Source of the DNA: Sulfurimicrobium sp964384915
GTDB taxonomy: Bacteria > Pseudomonadota > Gammaproteobacteria > Burkholderiales > Sulfuricellaceae
Assembly (NCBI GenBank): GCA_964384915.1
Contig: CAYLMA010000004.1
Coordinates: forward strand, 1-64,000
DNA: 64,000 bases
Direction: 5' to 3'
Position numbers and translations under genes: made by a program. Position 1 is the first letter of the stretch, and every line of letters begins with the position of its first letter. The notes beneath the pieces were generated by a model. That model was not told the origin of the DNA, did not search any database, and saw nothing but the letters and a program-made list of their open reading frames with translations. Shown piece by piece: positions 38,413 to 46,959 of the stretch.

Positions 38413-41196
38413 CTAAAACCTGACGAATTCGAGTTCATCGAGTGAGACAGCGGCGGGCGTGGCGGGAAACTGCGCTTCCCGATGCGCCGGGCGCGGCTCG
38501 CCGCCTGCTTTCGCGGTTTGCCGCTCGCGTGGTTTTCTTTCCGGCACGGCACCGCCCGCGACCTTGAAGAATGCCATCAGCTCCTGCAACTGCCCCGCCT
38601 GGCCGTTCATTTCCTCCGCAGTCGCCGCCAGCTCCTCGGAAGCGGAAGCATTTTGCTGGGTAATCTGGTTCATCTGGTTCATGGCGGTGTTGATCTGCCC
38701 GACCCCTGCGGTCTGTTCCTCCGAGGCGGCGGTGATTTCCTGCACCAGATCGGAAGTCTTGTTGATCGAGGGCACCATTGCATCCAGCAGCTTGCCGGCC
38801 AGTTCCGCCTGCATCACGCTGTCTCCCGCCAGCTCGCCGATTTCCTGTGCCGCCACCTGGCTGCGCTCGGCCAGTTTGCGCACTTCCGCCGCCACCACCG
38901 CGAAGCCCTTGCCGTGCTCGCCGGCCCGTGCGGCTTCAATGGCCGCATTCAGGGCCAGCAGATTGGTCTGGTAGGCGATGTCGTCGATGATGCCGATCTT
39001 CCCGGCGATCTGCTTCATCGCGCTGACAGTTTCCTTCACCGCGGCGCCGCCCTCGGTGGCTTCCTTCGCCGCCTTGGCCGCCATGCCGTCGGTCACCTTG
39101 GCGTTCTCGGTGTTCTGGCTGATGGAAGCGGACATCTGCTCGATCGAGGCGCTGGTTTGCTCCACGCTGGCCGCCTGCTCGCTGGTCGCTTGGGAGAGCG
39201 ACTGCGCCGTGGCGCTGATCTGGTCGGATGCGCCGGTAAGCGAATCCGCCGCGCTGCGCACCTCGTCGATGGTGGCGGAGAGTTTTTTCACGGTATCGTT
39301 GGTGGCGTCCTTGAGCCGCTTGAAACTGCCGTAATACTCGCGGTCGATGGTCTGGGTCATGTCGCCCTGGGAAACCAGCTCGATCACCCGGATGCTTTCA
39401 TCGATGACATCCTCGGCCACCCCGGTCAGGTTGTTGATGCCCTCGCCCAGCGCCTTCATGAAGCCTTCCTTGCCCTCCATGGCGATGCGCTGCGACAGGT
39501 CGCCAGCCACGGCCGCGTCCACGATGTGCTTCACCTCCTCCTCCACCCTCACTTCCTCGGTCGCATCGATCCACTCCACCGAGGCGCCCAGGCGCTGGCC
39601 GCCCGCGTTGAACACCGGGTTGGCGGCAAGACGGAAAGTGCGTCCGCCGATCTTGATGGCCGCCTTGTAGGTGGCGGTGAAGGACTTCAGCAATTGCCGC
39701 TGGTGCGCCGGATTCTTGTGGAAACCGTCGATATTGGTACCCAGCAGATTGTCGGCGCTGAAATTCGGCAGATCCTTCCTGATGTCGGACTCGGCGTTCT
39801 TCAGCATGTCCCGCACGGCCTTGTTGAGGTAAATGATGTTGAGGTCGTTGTCGGCGATCATCACGCCGGTGGAAGCATTGTCGAGCGCGTTGGTGATGCG
39901 CAGCGACTCGTCGGCACGGCGCTTGGCGTCGTTGACCTCGAACCCCAGCTTGATCTGCATGGACTTGAGGGCGGTCAGAACCTTGCCGATTTCGTCCTCG
40001 TGGCTGACTACGATGCGGTTGTTGTAATTACCCTGGGATATCTGGTTGAAATAACCGATGGTCGCCGCCAGCGGGCGGGAAATAGCGCGGATCACCAGGA
40101 GCGCGATGAAAGCAGCCAGCAGCACGGCAATGGCGATGGCCGCGACAATCTGGTTGCGCAGGGCGCTGTAGTTGCCTAGCGCCTGCTCATAGTCCTGCTT
40201 GCCTTCATCGAGATACAGTTTCTTCAAGGCCTCGACACCTTCGCCGACCGGTTGGTAAAGCGGGCGGACTTTTTCCACCGCCAGTCTGTTGGCCTCTATG
40301 ATATTGTTGGCGCGCAGGGCGGCAACGGCGGGTTTCAGCCCTTCCTTGACGAACTTTGCCCGGTCCTCGGCAAATTTATCGGCCAGTTTTTTCTCTTCCG
40401 GGGCAAGCCGGGTATCAGAGTACGCTTTCCATATAACGCTGATTTCCCCGATATTCTTTTCGATCACCTCGGCATTCTTGTTGATTTCTTCCGCGGTGGG
40501 CGTGACCAGGGAAGCCGCGATAAGGAGGCGGTTTTGCAGCAGCATTCTCTGGATTTCGGTTATCTGGCCCAAGGGGACGGTGCGGTCCTGATAGATGCTC
40601 AGCATGCTGTCGTTGGCCCGGCTGATGCCGAACATGCCGTAGGAGCCGATCGCAATCATGCCCAGGCAGAGGAAAGCGGCCAGGAATATCAGCCGCGCCT
40701 TGACGGAGATATTTTTAAAAACATTCAATTTATCGAGGAAACCGCAGCGCACCGCTTTCCCCTCCCTGATCTGAAGCTTGCCGGCCCGCCCTTCGCGGAA
40801 CAGCCGGTAGGCGGCATCCGCCGCCTCGACCTGCGCGCGGGTGGGCTTGCTGCGCACCGACATATAGCCCACCACCTGGCCATTCTCGCGGATCTGCGTG
40901 GCATTGGCCTCGACCCAGTAATAATCGCCGTTCTTGCAGCGGTTCTTGACCATGCCGGTCCAGGGCTTGCCGGCCTTGAGCGTCGCCCACAGGTCGGCGA
41001 AGGCTTCCGACGGCATGTCGGGATGACGGATATAGTTATGCGGCTGGCCAACCGATTCCTGCTCGCTGTAACCGCTCATTTCGCAGAAATAAGGGTTCAC
41101 ATAAGTAATGATGCCCTTGAGGTCGGTCTTGGAAACGATCGTCTCGCCGTCCCTGAACTCACGTTCCACGCTGGTTACCGGCATGTTGGTTCGCAT
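38413..41196 (-). CDS. Aer-like PAS chemoreceptor with 4HB, HAMP, second PAS and MCP domain
   Basis: The 927-residue receptor starts with an Aer-type PAS domain (about 10-125: FRDGETIVSKTDLKGIITYVNPYF...YIRHPDMP...WTGMVKNRCKNGDYYWV), the form that binds FAD in Aer. Two membrane helices (about 165-190 and 345-370) flank a four-helix-bundle periplasmic domain, followed by HAMP, a second PAS (about 435-550) and the MCP cytoplasmic domain with the tip YQTNLLALNAAIEAARAGEH. After a flexible, charged linker it ends in EFVRF, matching x-[HFYW]-x-x-[HFYW] at the C-terminus, the CheR-tether form. Inferred role: redox or oxygen taxis. An AAGGGG site precedes the start. Confidence 0.93.
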   Translation of the reverse strand: MRTNMPVTSVEREFRDGETIVSKTDLKGIITYVNPYFCEMSGYSEQESVGQPHNYIRHPDMPSEAFADLWATLKAGKPWTGMVKNRCKNGDYYWVEANATQIRENGQVVGYMSVRSKPTRAQVEAADAAYRLFREGRAGKLQIREGKAVRCGFLDKLNVFKNISVKARLIFLAAFLCLGMIAIGSYGMFGISRANDSMLSIYQDRTVPLGQITEIQRMLLQNRLLIAASLVTPTAEEINKNAEVIEKNIGEISVIWKAYSDTRLAPEEKKLADKFAEDRAKFVKEGLKPAVAALRANNIIEANRLAVEKVRPLYQPVGEGVEALKKLYLDEGKQDYEQALGNYSALRNQIVAAIAIAVLLAAFIALLVIRAISRPLAATIGYFNQISQGNYNNRIVVSHEDEIGKVLTALKSMQIKLGFEVNDAKRRADESLRITNALDNASTGVMIADNDLNIIYLNKAVRDMLKNAESDIRKDLPNFSADNLLGTNIDGFHKNPAHQRQLLKSFTATYKAAIKIGGRTFRLAANPVFNAGGQRLGASVEWIDATEEVRVEEEVKHIVDAAVAGDLSQRIAMEGKEGFMKALGEGINNLTGVAEDVIDESIRVIELVSQGDMTQTIDREYYGSFKRLKDATNDTVKKLSATIDEVRSAADSLTGASDQISATAQSLSQATSEQAASVEQTSASIEQMSASISQNTENAKVTDGMAAKAAKEATEGGAAVKETVSAMKQIAGKIGIIDDIAYQTNLLALNAAIEAARAGEHGKGFAVVAAEVRKLAERSQVAAQEIGELAGDSVMQAELAGKLLDAMVPSINKTSDLVQEITAASEEQTAGVGQINTAMNQMNQITQQNASASEELAATAEEMNGQAGQLQELMAFFKVAGGAVPERKPRERQTAKAGGEPRPAHREAQFPATPAAVSLDELEFVRF

Positions 41197-41230
41197 TGCT
41201 TTTTCCCCTTTTTATTAACCTGGACCTTTA

Positions 41231-41346
41231 ACCCGATATTTCGGGCTGTCCCCGTTCAGGGCACCCCCGCCGGGAATGGATGCTTCGCATCTCATTCCGG
41301 CGAGAAAGCCCGACCTACATCTGTGTAAGCACGCCGCGCCTACATC
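41231..41346. repeat. Hairpin-rich gap between cheA and the receptor gene
   Basis: The gap contains CCCGATATTTCGGG (41233-41246) and a long hairpin at 41268-41302 (CGCCGGGAATGGATGC / GCATCTCATTCCGGCG, one bulge). TAGGTCGGGC-type sequence and two copies of CTACATCT follow close to the cheA stop. It looks like a composite of dispersed intergenic palindromes within the che transcript. Confidence 0.5.
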
Positions 41347-43566
41347 TCATGCCGAAGCCGGGATGCGTTTTTGTCCGCCTTGCGCGCCGCTCGCCACTTC
41401 CTGCACCAGCGCCGGCACATCCAGGATCAGCGCCACCTCGCCGCTGCCCAGGATGGTTGAGCCGCTGATGCCGCGCAGATGGCTGAATATCTTGCCCAGC
41501 GGCTTGATCACGGTCTGGAACTCGCCCAGCAACACGTCCACCACCAGCCCTGCCTTTTGCCCGCCGTACTGCACCACCACGATATTTTCGCAGCGGCCCA
41601 CCTTGCCCTCGATCTCGAATAGTTGCCGCAGCCGCAGGAAGGGCAGCACCGTGCCGCGCAGGTTGATGTAATTGCTCTCGCGCGTTTCGCGCCGCTCCGC
41701 CTCGGACAGTTCGATGCATTCCGTCACCAGGTCGAGCGGCACCACGAACGAAGAGCCGCCCACGCCCATGAGGAAGCCGTCAATGATCGCCAGCGTCAGT
41801 GGCAGGCGAATTTTCATGGTGGTGCCGGCACCCGGCGCGCTGTCGATCTCGATCAGGCCGCGCAGCGCCTCGATATTGCGCCGCACCACGTCCATGCCGA
41901 CGCCGCGCCCGGAGATGCTGGTCACCGCCTCGGCGGTGGAGAAGCCGGCCTCGAAGATCAGGCCGTACACCTCCTGGTCGGAGAGATGCTGGTTCGGGCC
42001 GACCAGGCCGCGCTCGATACCCTTGGCCAGCAGCTTGTCGCGATTGAGGCCGCCGCCGTCGTCGCCGACCTCGATCACGATGCTGCCCGACTCGTGGTAG
42101 GCATTGAGCTTCACCGTGCCCTTGGCCGGCTTGCCGTGCTGCCGGCGCAGCTCGGCGGACTCGATGCCATGGTCCATGCTGTTGCGCACCAGGTGCATGA
42201 GCGGATCGCCGATTTTTTCCACCACCGACTTGTCCAGCTCGGTTTCGCCGCCGCTGATCACCAAGCCGATGTCCTTGCCCAGGTCCTTGCTTACGTCGCG
42301 CACCACGCGGTGGAAGCGGTTGAAGGTTTCTCCTATCTGAACCATGCGCAATTGCAGCGCGCCGTCGCGAATTTCCTCCACCAGCCGCGACATGGTCGAA
42401 GTCGCCTCGTGCAGTTGAGCGTCGCGCGAGCGCTGCGCCAGCAGGCCCGCCGATGCGCTGGCGATGACCAGTTCGCCCACCAGGTTGATGAGTTCGTCGA
42501 GCTTGTCGGCATGGACGCGGATATAACGGCTTTCCTGCGCCTTGTTGTCGCGCGCCTGCTTCTGCTTGTTCAGCGCGGCATCCACCAGCTCCGGCTGCAC
42601 ACGGCCTTGCTCGATCAGTATTTCTCCAAGCGCAGGAACGGTTTCCGGCTGGCCTTCGCTTTCCGCTGAGGTAGACAGCAGGCTTTGCAGGAACAGGCAT
42701 TCATCCATCTCCTTCTGGGTGAGCGCCCCGCTTTTCACCAGCAGATCGCCGAGCCGAATCTTGTCCTCGGGCAGTTCGTTGATGAGCTGGATATATTCCT
42801 CGACGCGGCTGTGCGGCGGCAGGATACGCAGATTGCAGTCGTCGCGCACGAATTCGAACACGCCCTCGATGGCGGCCTTGTCGGCATCGCTGCGGAAATC
42901 GATTTCAAAACCGAGATAACTGCATTCCGGGTCCATCTCCTCCGCTGGTGGCATGGCATCCGGCAGTGTGCTCACATTGACGATCTCGCCCAGGGTGGCG
43001 AGATAGCGCAGGAAGGATAGCGGGTCCATGCCATTTTGCAGCACGCCCCGGCCAAAGCGCAGGGAGATATGCCAGGTATCGCTCTCCACCAGGCCGCCGC
43101 CGCTTGATTGCAGCGGTGTTTCTCGCTCCACGGCTATAGCGGTCTGGGCAACCGGTGCGCTGCTGCCGGGCTGGGCGCCAAGGTAAGCGCGCAACTTCCG
43201 CAATAGCGCCTCGCCGCTGGCAAGTGTCGCCGTGTCGGGCTCGCCGCCTTGCGCCGCGACCTGCTCCACCAGGTCGCCGATGTGATCGCCGGCTGAGAGC
43301 AGCAGCGCGATCAGCTCGCCATCGACCGCGATCTCGCCGTTGCGCACCTTGTCGAGCACGTTCTCGGCCACATGGGTAAAGGCGACAATCGCATCCAGGC
43401 CAAACAGCCCGGCCGAGCCCTTGATGGTATGCGCGGCGCGGAACACGGCGCCAATCGCTTCCTTGTCGTCCGGTTCGGATTCCAGGTTGAGCAGCGCCTC
43501 CTCCATTGCCTGCAACAGTTCGCGCGCCTCCATGAGGAAGGTTTGCAGGGCTTGATCCATGTTCAT
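41347..43566 (-). CDS. cheA: Chemotaxis histidine kinase CheA
   Basis: CheA phosphorylates CheY in response to receptor state. The 739-residue protein has the P1 Hpt domain with H46 in AAHTIKGSAG, a CheY-binding-like region (about 165-260; DPLSFLRYLATLGEIV), an HPP..SRVEEYIQL segment, P3 dimerisation (ADKLDELINLVGELVIA), P4 with HLVRNSMDHGIE and DDGGGLNRD, FSTAEAVTSISGRGVGMDVV, and the P5 CheW-like domain at the end. The ATG at 43566 has GGGGAG upstream; the longer reading adds 15 non-family residues. Confidence 0.96.
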   Translation of the reverse strand: MNMDQALQTFLMEARELLQAMEEALLNLESEPDDKEAIGAVFRAAHTIKGSAGLFGLDAIVAFTHVAENVLDKVRNGEIAVDGELIALLLSAGDHIGDLVEQVAAQGGEPDTATLASGEALLRKLRAYLGAQPGSSAPVAQTAIAVERETPLQSSGGGLVESDTWHISLRFGRGVLQNGMDPLSFLRYLATLGEIVNVSTLPDAMPPAEEMDPECSYLGFEIDFRSDADKAAIEGVFEFVRDDCNLRILPPHSRVEEYIQLINELPEDKIRLGDLLVKSGALTQKEMDECLFLQSLLSTSAESEGQPETVPALGEILIEQGRVQPELVDAALNKQKQARDNKAQESRYIRVHADKLDELINLVGELVIASASAGLLAQRSRDAQLHEATSTMSRLVEEIRDGALQLRMVQIGETFNRFHRVVRDVSKDLGKDIGLVISGGETELDKSVVEKIGDPLMHLVRNSMDHGIESAELRRQHGKPAKGTVKLNAYHESGSIVIEVGDDGGGLNRDKLLAKGIERGLVGPNQHLSDQEVYGLIFEAGFSTAEAVTSISGRGVGMDVVRRNIEALRGLIEIDSAPGAGTTMKIRLPLTLAIIDGFLMGVGGSSFVVPLDLVTECIELSEAERRETRESNYINLRGTVLPFLRLRQLFEIEGKVGRCENIVVVQYGGQKAGLVVDVLLGEFQTVIKPLGKIFSHLRGISGSTILGSGEVALILDVPALVQEVASGAQGGQKRIPASA

Positions 43567-43589
43567 GCAATTCTCCCCATTCTGATCAC

Positions 43590-43665
43590 TGCAAAGGGCG
43601 CAAAGATTCACAAAGGAAAGAGCAAAACCCTTCCTGCCTTCGCGTTACTTCGCGCCCTTTGCGGT
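43590..43665. repeat. Inverted repeat of the CCGCAAAGGGCGC type upstream of cheA
   Basis: CTGCAAAGGGCGCAAAG-like left arm (43590-43605) faces CTTCGCGCCCTTTGCGGT (43648-43665). It is the second copy of the element found at 11995-12110 and lies in the cheA leader, between STAS and cheA. Confidence 0.7.
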
Positions 43666-43691
43666 AAATTATTTTTGATTTGGACATTGAA

Positions 43692-44003
43692 TCAACCCTG
43701 AATCACCACCGGGTCGCCGAAATAGGCTGCCATGTTGAACAGATCCATCACTTCCAGCGTGGCCGGGCTGTGCTCCACCAGGCGCAGCGGGTGCCCAAGC
43801 CTTGCCGCCTCGCGCTTGGCCAGCACCAGCAGCTGGAAGCCGGCTGTGTCCATTTCGCTCACCCCCGCCAGGCTGATTTCCATCTCGGTGCAGTCATGAA
43901 GACACTGCATCAGCCCCTGCTTGAGTTCCAGCGCCTGATAGATGGTCATCTCGCCTTCCACCTTGACGCGGTAAATACCGTTTTCTACTTGATGCGAAAC
44001 CAT
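43692..44003 (-). CDS. STAS-domain protein (anti-sigma-antagonist-like)
   Basis: The 103-residue STAS domain starts MVSHQVENGIYRVKVEGEMTIYQALELK and has the loop EISLAGVSEMDTAGFQLLVLAKREA, where a serine or threonine next to the helix could be phosphorylated (D-T in EMDTAGFQ). STAS proteins often form the start of alternative chemotaxis operons, next to a CheY and a receptor-like gene, as here. Its partner kinase is not identified. An AGGAG site fixes the ATG at 44003. Confidence 0.85.
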   Translation of the reverse strand: MVSHQVENGIYRVKVEGEMTIYQALELKQGLMQCLHDCTEMEISLAGVSEMDTAGFQLLVLAKREAARLGHPLRLVEHSPATLEVMDLFNMAAYFGDPVVIQG

Positions 44004-44016
44004 GACTACTCCTTGT

Positions 44017-44098
44017 GGTGAAGCGTGAAAATTGAAGCCGCTGCGCTGTGAAATGTGAAACGCCCCTTCACCCTTCACTTTTCACTTTTCACATTCAC
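44017..44098. repeat. GTGAA-type inverted repeat between STAS and cheY
   Basis: Units GTGAAGCGTGAAAATTGAAG and GTGAAATGTGAAA face a CTTCACCCTTCACTTTTCAC-type arm. The element ends in TTCAC, which supplies the TGA stop of the cheY gene on the minus strand (44097-44095). Confidence 0.7.
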
Positions 44099-44463
44099 GG
44101 CATGATCAGCTTCGACACCGCAGCCAGCATCTGCGAAGGCTGGAACGGCTTCACCATCCACGCCTTGGCGCCCGCCGCCTGGCCGCTGGCCTTCTTGTCC
44201 TCGCCGGCCTCGGTGGTCAACATGATGACCGGGGTGAATTTGTAGCTGGGCTGCTGCTTCACGTTCTTGACGAAGGTGAAGCCGTCCATGTTGGGCATGT
44301 TGACGTCGCTGATGATGAGATGAATTTTCTGGCCGTTGAGCTTGGCCAGGCCGTCCTTGCCGTCGCACGCCTCGATCACTTCATACCCGGCGCCACGCAA
44401 AGCGATGCTGACCACTTGGCGCAAGGAAGCCGAGTCGTCTACGATTAACACTGTCTTGGACAT
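44095..44463 (-). CDS. cheY: CheY-type response regulator
   Basis: The 122-residue single receiver has the acid pair in IVDDSASLRQ, the phosphorylated Asp in HLIISDVNMPNMDGFTFV, T in MLTTEAGEDKK and the lysine in AWMVKPFQ. It is the likely output of CheA in this cluster, acting on the flagellar switch or, in STAS clusters, on another target. It sits between the receptor-like gene (12 bases) and STAS. Confidence 0.94.
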   Translation of the reverse strand: MSKTVLIVDDSASLRQVVSIALRGAGYEVIEACDGKDGLAKLNGQKIHLIISDVNMPNMDGFTFVKNVKQQPSYKFTPVIMLTTEAGEDKKASGQAAGAKAWMVKPFQPSQMLAAVSKLIMP

Positions 44464-44475
44464 GATGCTCTCCCG

Positions 44476-45678
44476 CTAAAAAAAGGTGATTTCCGCTGTA
44501 TCCGCCGCCGCTTTCGCCTTGCCACTCTGATGAATGGAACGCTGCTCGCAGGTGGTATAGGTTTTCTCCATCTCCTCCAGCCACGCCCTGACATTCATCG
44601 GCGGCGCGCGGCCATGGTCGTCGCGCGCCTGCCGGTAGCGGTCTATTTCCCGATGCAGCTCGTCCAGGTTGGTGTGCACATGTTCGAGAATCTGGCTCAT
44701 GCGATCCTGGAACTGGAGCGCCACCAGCACATCGGAAATTTCCGCCTGAATCCCGGCACTTTCGGCGCGCAGCACCTCGGCGGATTGAACGAGTTGCGAG
44801 GCGAGGCTGTTGAAACGGGCCAGCACATCCTGAATGGACTGCTCCGACTCCTTCACGGCTTCCTGATCGTGGGCCGCGGAGATTTCCGCCGCGCTTGATA
44901 CTGACTGGATCGCGGCATTGATGATTTCCACCTTGTCCGCCATGCGCTTCCCGGTTTCGGAGGACAGACTGGAGAGCTTGCGCACTTCATCCGCCACCAC
45001 GGCAAAACCCCGCCCCGCCTCGCCCGCGCGGGCCGCTTCAATCGCCGCGTTGAGCGCCAGCAGGTTGGTCTGGGAAGCAATCGCCGCCACCTCGGCGGCC
45101 ATGCGTTTCAGTTCCTCGTTATAGCCGGTCAGGCCGCGCACCGCGGCCAGCATCTCGCCACGGCTGACCAGCGCGGACTTGAGATACCTGACCACCGTCG
45201 CCAGCTCGCGCTCGCTTTGATGCAGAATCTCCACCGCGCCGCCGCCCTCCTCTCCGGACGCGGAGCGGGAAGCGGCCACGGCCTTATCCAGATTATCCAC
45301 GATGCCGGAAAAACGCCGGGTCAAAGCCATGATCGCCTCATCGGACTGTCCGCGCGCGGTTTCCACCTGCTTCGCCAGGATCGGCAGCACCCCGCCGCAT
45401 ACCTGCTCCAGTCCTTCCACCCGCTGCCGGGCACCGGCTTCCTGCTGCACCCGCTCGGCATCCAGGCGTTCCGCCGCGACCAGGGCGGCAACGGCGGAAG
45501 CGTTCTGATGGCTCGCCCACCAGCCCAGCGCGCCGCCAAGCCCCAGCAAGGCTAAAGCGCCTGCCATGGCAGCGGCGCTCGCTTCGCCGCTGCCGAGCAG
45601 CACCGCCCCGCCCAGCGCGCCGATCAGGAGTGGAGCGCCCGACACCAGCCAGCCGTTTTTGATTTCTCTGCTATTCAT
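44476..45678 (-). CDS. Membrane-anchored MCP-like protein without a periplasmic sensor
   Basis: The 400-residue protein begins with a membrane hairpin (WLVSGAPLLIGALGGAVLLG, AAMAGALALLGLGGALGWW) with almost no periplasmic loop. A cytoplasmic helical part and the receptor tip ASQTNLLALNAAIEAARAGEAGRGFAVVADEVRKLSSLS (about 200-240) follow. The C-terminal region (VALQFQDRMSQILEHVHTNLDELH) is the form found in small MCP-like proteins of STAS/CheY clusters. It has no long methylation helices. It overlaps the receiver gene upstream by 4 bases. The sensed signal is probably internal or membrane-derived. Confidence 0.85.
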   Translation of the reverse strand: MNSREIKNGWLVSGAPLLIGALGGAVLLGSGEASAAAMAGALALLGLGGALGWWASHQNASAVAALVAAERLDAERVQQEAGARQRVEGLEQVCGGVLPILAKQVETARGQSDEAIMALTRRFSGIVDNLDKAVAASRSASGEEGGGAVEILHQSERELATVVRYLKSALVSRGEMLAAVRGLTGYNEELKRMAAEVAAIASQTNLLALNAAIEAARAGEAGRGFAVVADEVRKLSSLSSETGKRMADKVEIINAAIQSVSSAAEISAAHDQEAVKESEQSIQDVLARFNSLASQLVQSAEVLRAESAGIQAEISDVLVALQFQDRMSQILEHVHTNLDELHREIDRYRQARDDHGRAPPMNVRAWLEEMEKTYTTCEQRSIHQSGKAKAAADTAEITFF

Positions 45679-46097
45679 GACTTAACTCTCAGACTAACGC
45701 CAGATTTGGAGGAATGATCGGAGCATGCCAGTTCGCTCAACACTTCCCGCACCTTGGGGAACTCGGTGGCCTTGTCAAAAAAATAATCCGCGCCGGCAAC
45801 GGAGTAACGCAACCGGTATATGGCCGTTGCGCAATCGCACAGCATGATGACGCGGGTGGCGGGATAGTGGTGCTTGATGAATTGCAGCACACCCAGGCCG
45901 GAGCCCTTGGCAAGTTGCACATCGAGAACCACCACCTGCGGAGGCCGCTTCATCTGAGCCTGCTCAAGGTAACCTTCGAGCGCGCTGCAGGTGTCATTCG
46001 CCATGCCGGCCAGCTTGACCCCATCGACATCAGCGATCATTTCACGCAAAGCTTCGCGCACGCTGTCCGAACCATCTGCAATAAATACGTTTATCAT
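45675..46097 (-). CDS. Stand-alone receiver-domain protein
   Basis: The 140-residue protein is a receiver with FIADGSDSVREALREMI, the phospho-acceptor Asp in VVVLDVQLAKGSGLGVLQFI, and the lysine in YFFDKATEFPKV. A short tail (SDHSSKSGVSLRVKS) follows. The first acidic pair is reduced (AD instead of DD). It is coupled (4 bases) to the MCP-like gene and starts the chemotaxis transcript. The ATG at 46097 is favoured; a longer reading by 8 codons is possible. Confidence 0.82.
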   Translation of the reverse strand: MINVFIADGSDSVREALREMIADVDGVKLAGMANDTCSALEGYLEQAQMKRPPQVVVLDVQLAKGSGLGVLQFIKHHYPATRVIMLCDCATAIYRLRYSVAGADYFFDKATEFPKVREVLSELACSDHSSKSGVSLRVKS

Positions 46098-46323
46098 TTT
46101 GTCAGCCACTATCCAGAGCACTTTTAACCGCTTATTTCACGCTGTCATGTTGCCTCGAATCGGGCGAGGAAAATATCGGGCGAAAAAGGATAATTGAGTA
46201 GGAGGCAGAAGAAGGCGCCTGTAGGAGCAACACCTACAGACGGTAGGACAACATCAGGACAGCAGGATGGGGTGGCGGCCTGAGGCGCTTACCCCTGGCC
46301 TGTGCGGCCGGGAGCAGGCCAAG
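46098..46323. other. 226-base gap between the chemotaxis cluster and the NarL-type pair
   Basis: The gap contains CTGTAGGAGCAACACCTACAG (46219-46239), a 7-base stem hairpin of the TGTAGGAGC type that could end the NarL-type transcript. G+C-rich sequence next to the regulator stop follows. The promoter of the chemotaxis cluster should lie between 46098 and about 46200, but no convincing -35/-10 pair was found. Confidence 0.45.
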
Positions 46324-46959
46324 CTACACGAGCTGGTGGGTAATGGCGTAGTGGGTCAGCTCGGCATTGTTTTTCAGCCGCATCTTGCCCAGGATCCTGC
46401 TGCGGTAGGTGCTGATGGTCTTGACGGAGAGGTTCATTTCCTCGCCGATGCCGGACACGGTTTTCCCCGAGGCAAGCTGGAGCAGTATCTGGTATTCCCG
46501 GTCGGAAAGCGCGGCATGAAGCGAGGCGCTGTTGCCGCCCCCGACTTCCTCGGCGAGCATGTCGGCCACGCCGGCGCTGATGAATTTTTTCCCCGATGCG
46601 ACCCTGCGGATCGCGTCCACCAGTTCCTGCGGGGCGCTTTCCTTGGTCATGTAGCCGGCCGCGCCGGCACGGATCAGGCGCACCGCATACTGTTCCTCGG
46701 GGTACATGCTGAGGATCAGCACCGGCAATCCAGGCGCTTCGTCACGGATCATTTTCAGGGCATCGATGCCGCTCTTGACGGGCATGGAGATATCCAGCAG
46801 GGCCACGTCGACTCCGCCTGCCAGGGCGCGTACTTTCTGCACCGCGTCCATGCCGTTTTCCGCCTCGGCCACCACGGTCATGCAGCCGGAATCGGCGAGA
46901 ATCTGCTTCAAGCCCTGGCGCACGATGGCATGGTCGTCGGCGATCAGCACGCGGATCAT
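46324..46959 (-). CDS. NarL/FixJ-family response regulator
   Basis: The 211-residue regulator has a receiver (about 1-120; IADDHAIVRQGL, ALLDISMPVKSGIDAL with the phospho-Asp, GYMTKESAP) and a LuxR-type helix-turn-helix (about 145-205; LSDREYQILLQLASGKTVSGIGEEMNLSVKTISTYRSRILGKM). It overlaps the kinase gene stop and start by 4 bases (ATGA), so the two form a clear pair. Target genes are unknown. Confidence 0.95.
   Translation of the reverse strand: MIRVLIADDHAIVRQGLKQILADSGCMTVVAEAENGMDAVQKVRALAGGVDVALLDISMPVKSGIDALKMIRDEAPGLPVLILSMYPEEQYAVRLIRAGAAGYMTKESAPQELVDAIRRVASGKKFISAGVADMLAEEVGGGNSASLHAALSDREYQILLQLASGKTVSGIGEEMNLSVKTISTYRSRILGKMRLKNNAELTHYAITHQLV

Noticed and set aside
46098..46323. 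tRNA or small RNA gene in the gap
   Set aside because: No cloverleaf arms or TPsiC-type sequence; only short hairpins of intergenic-repeat style.
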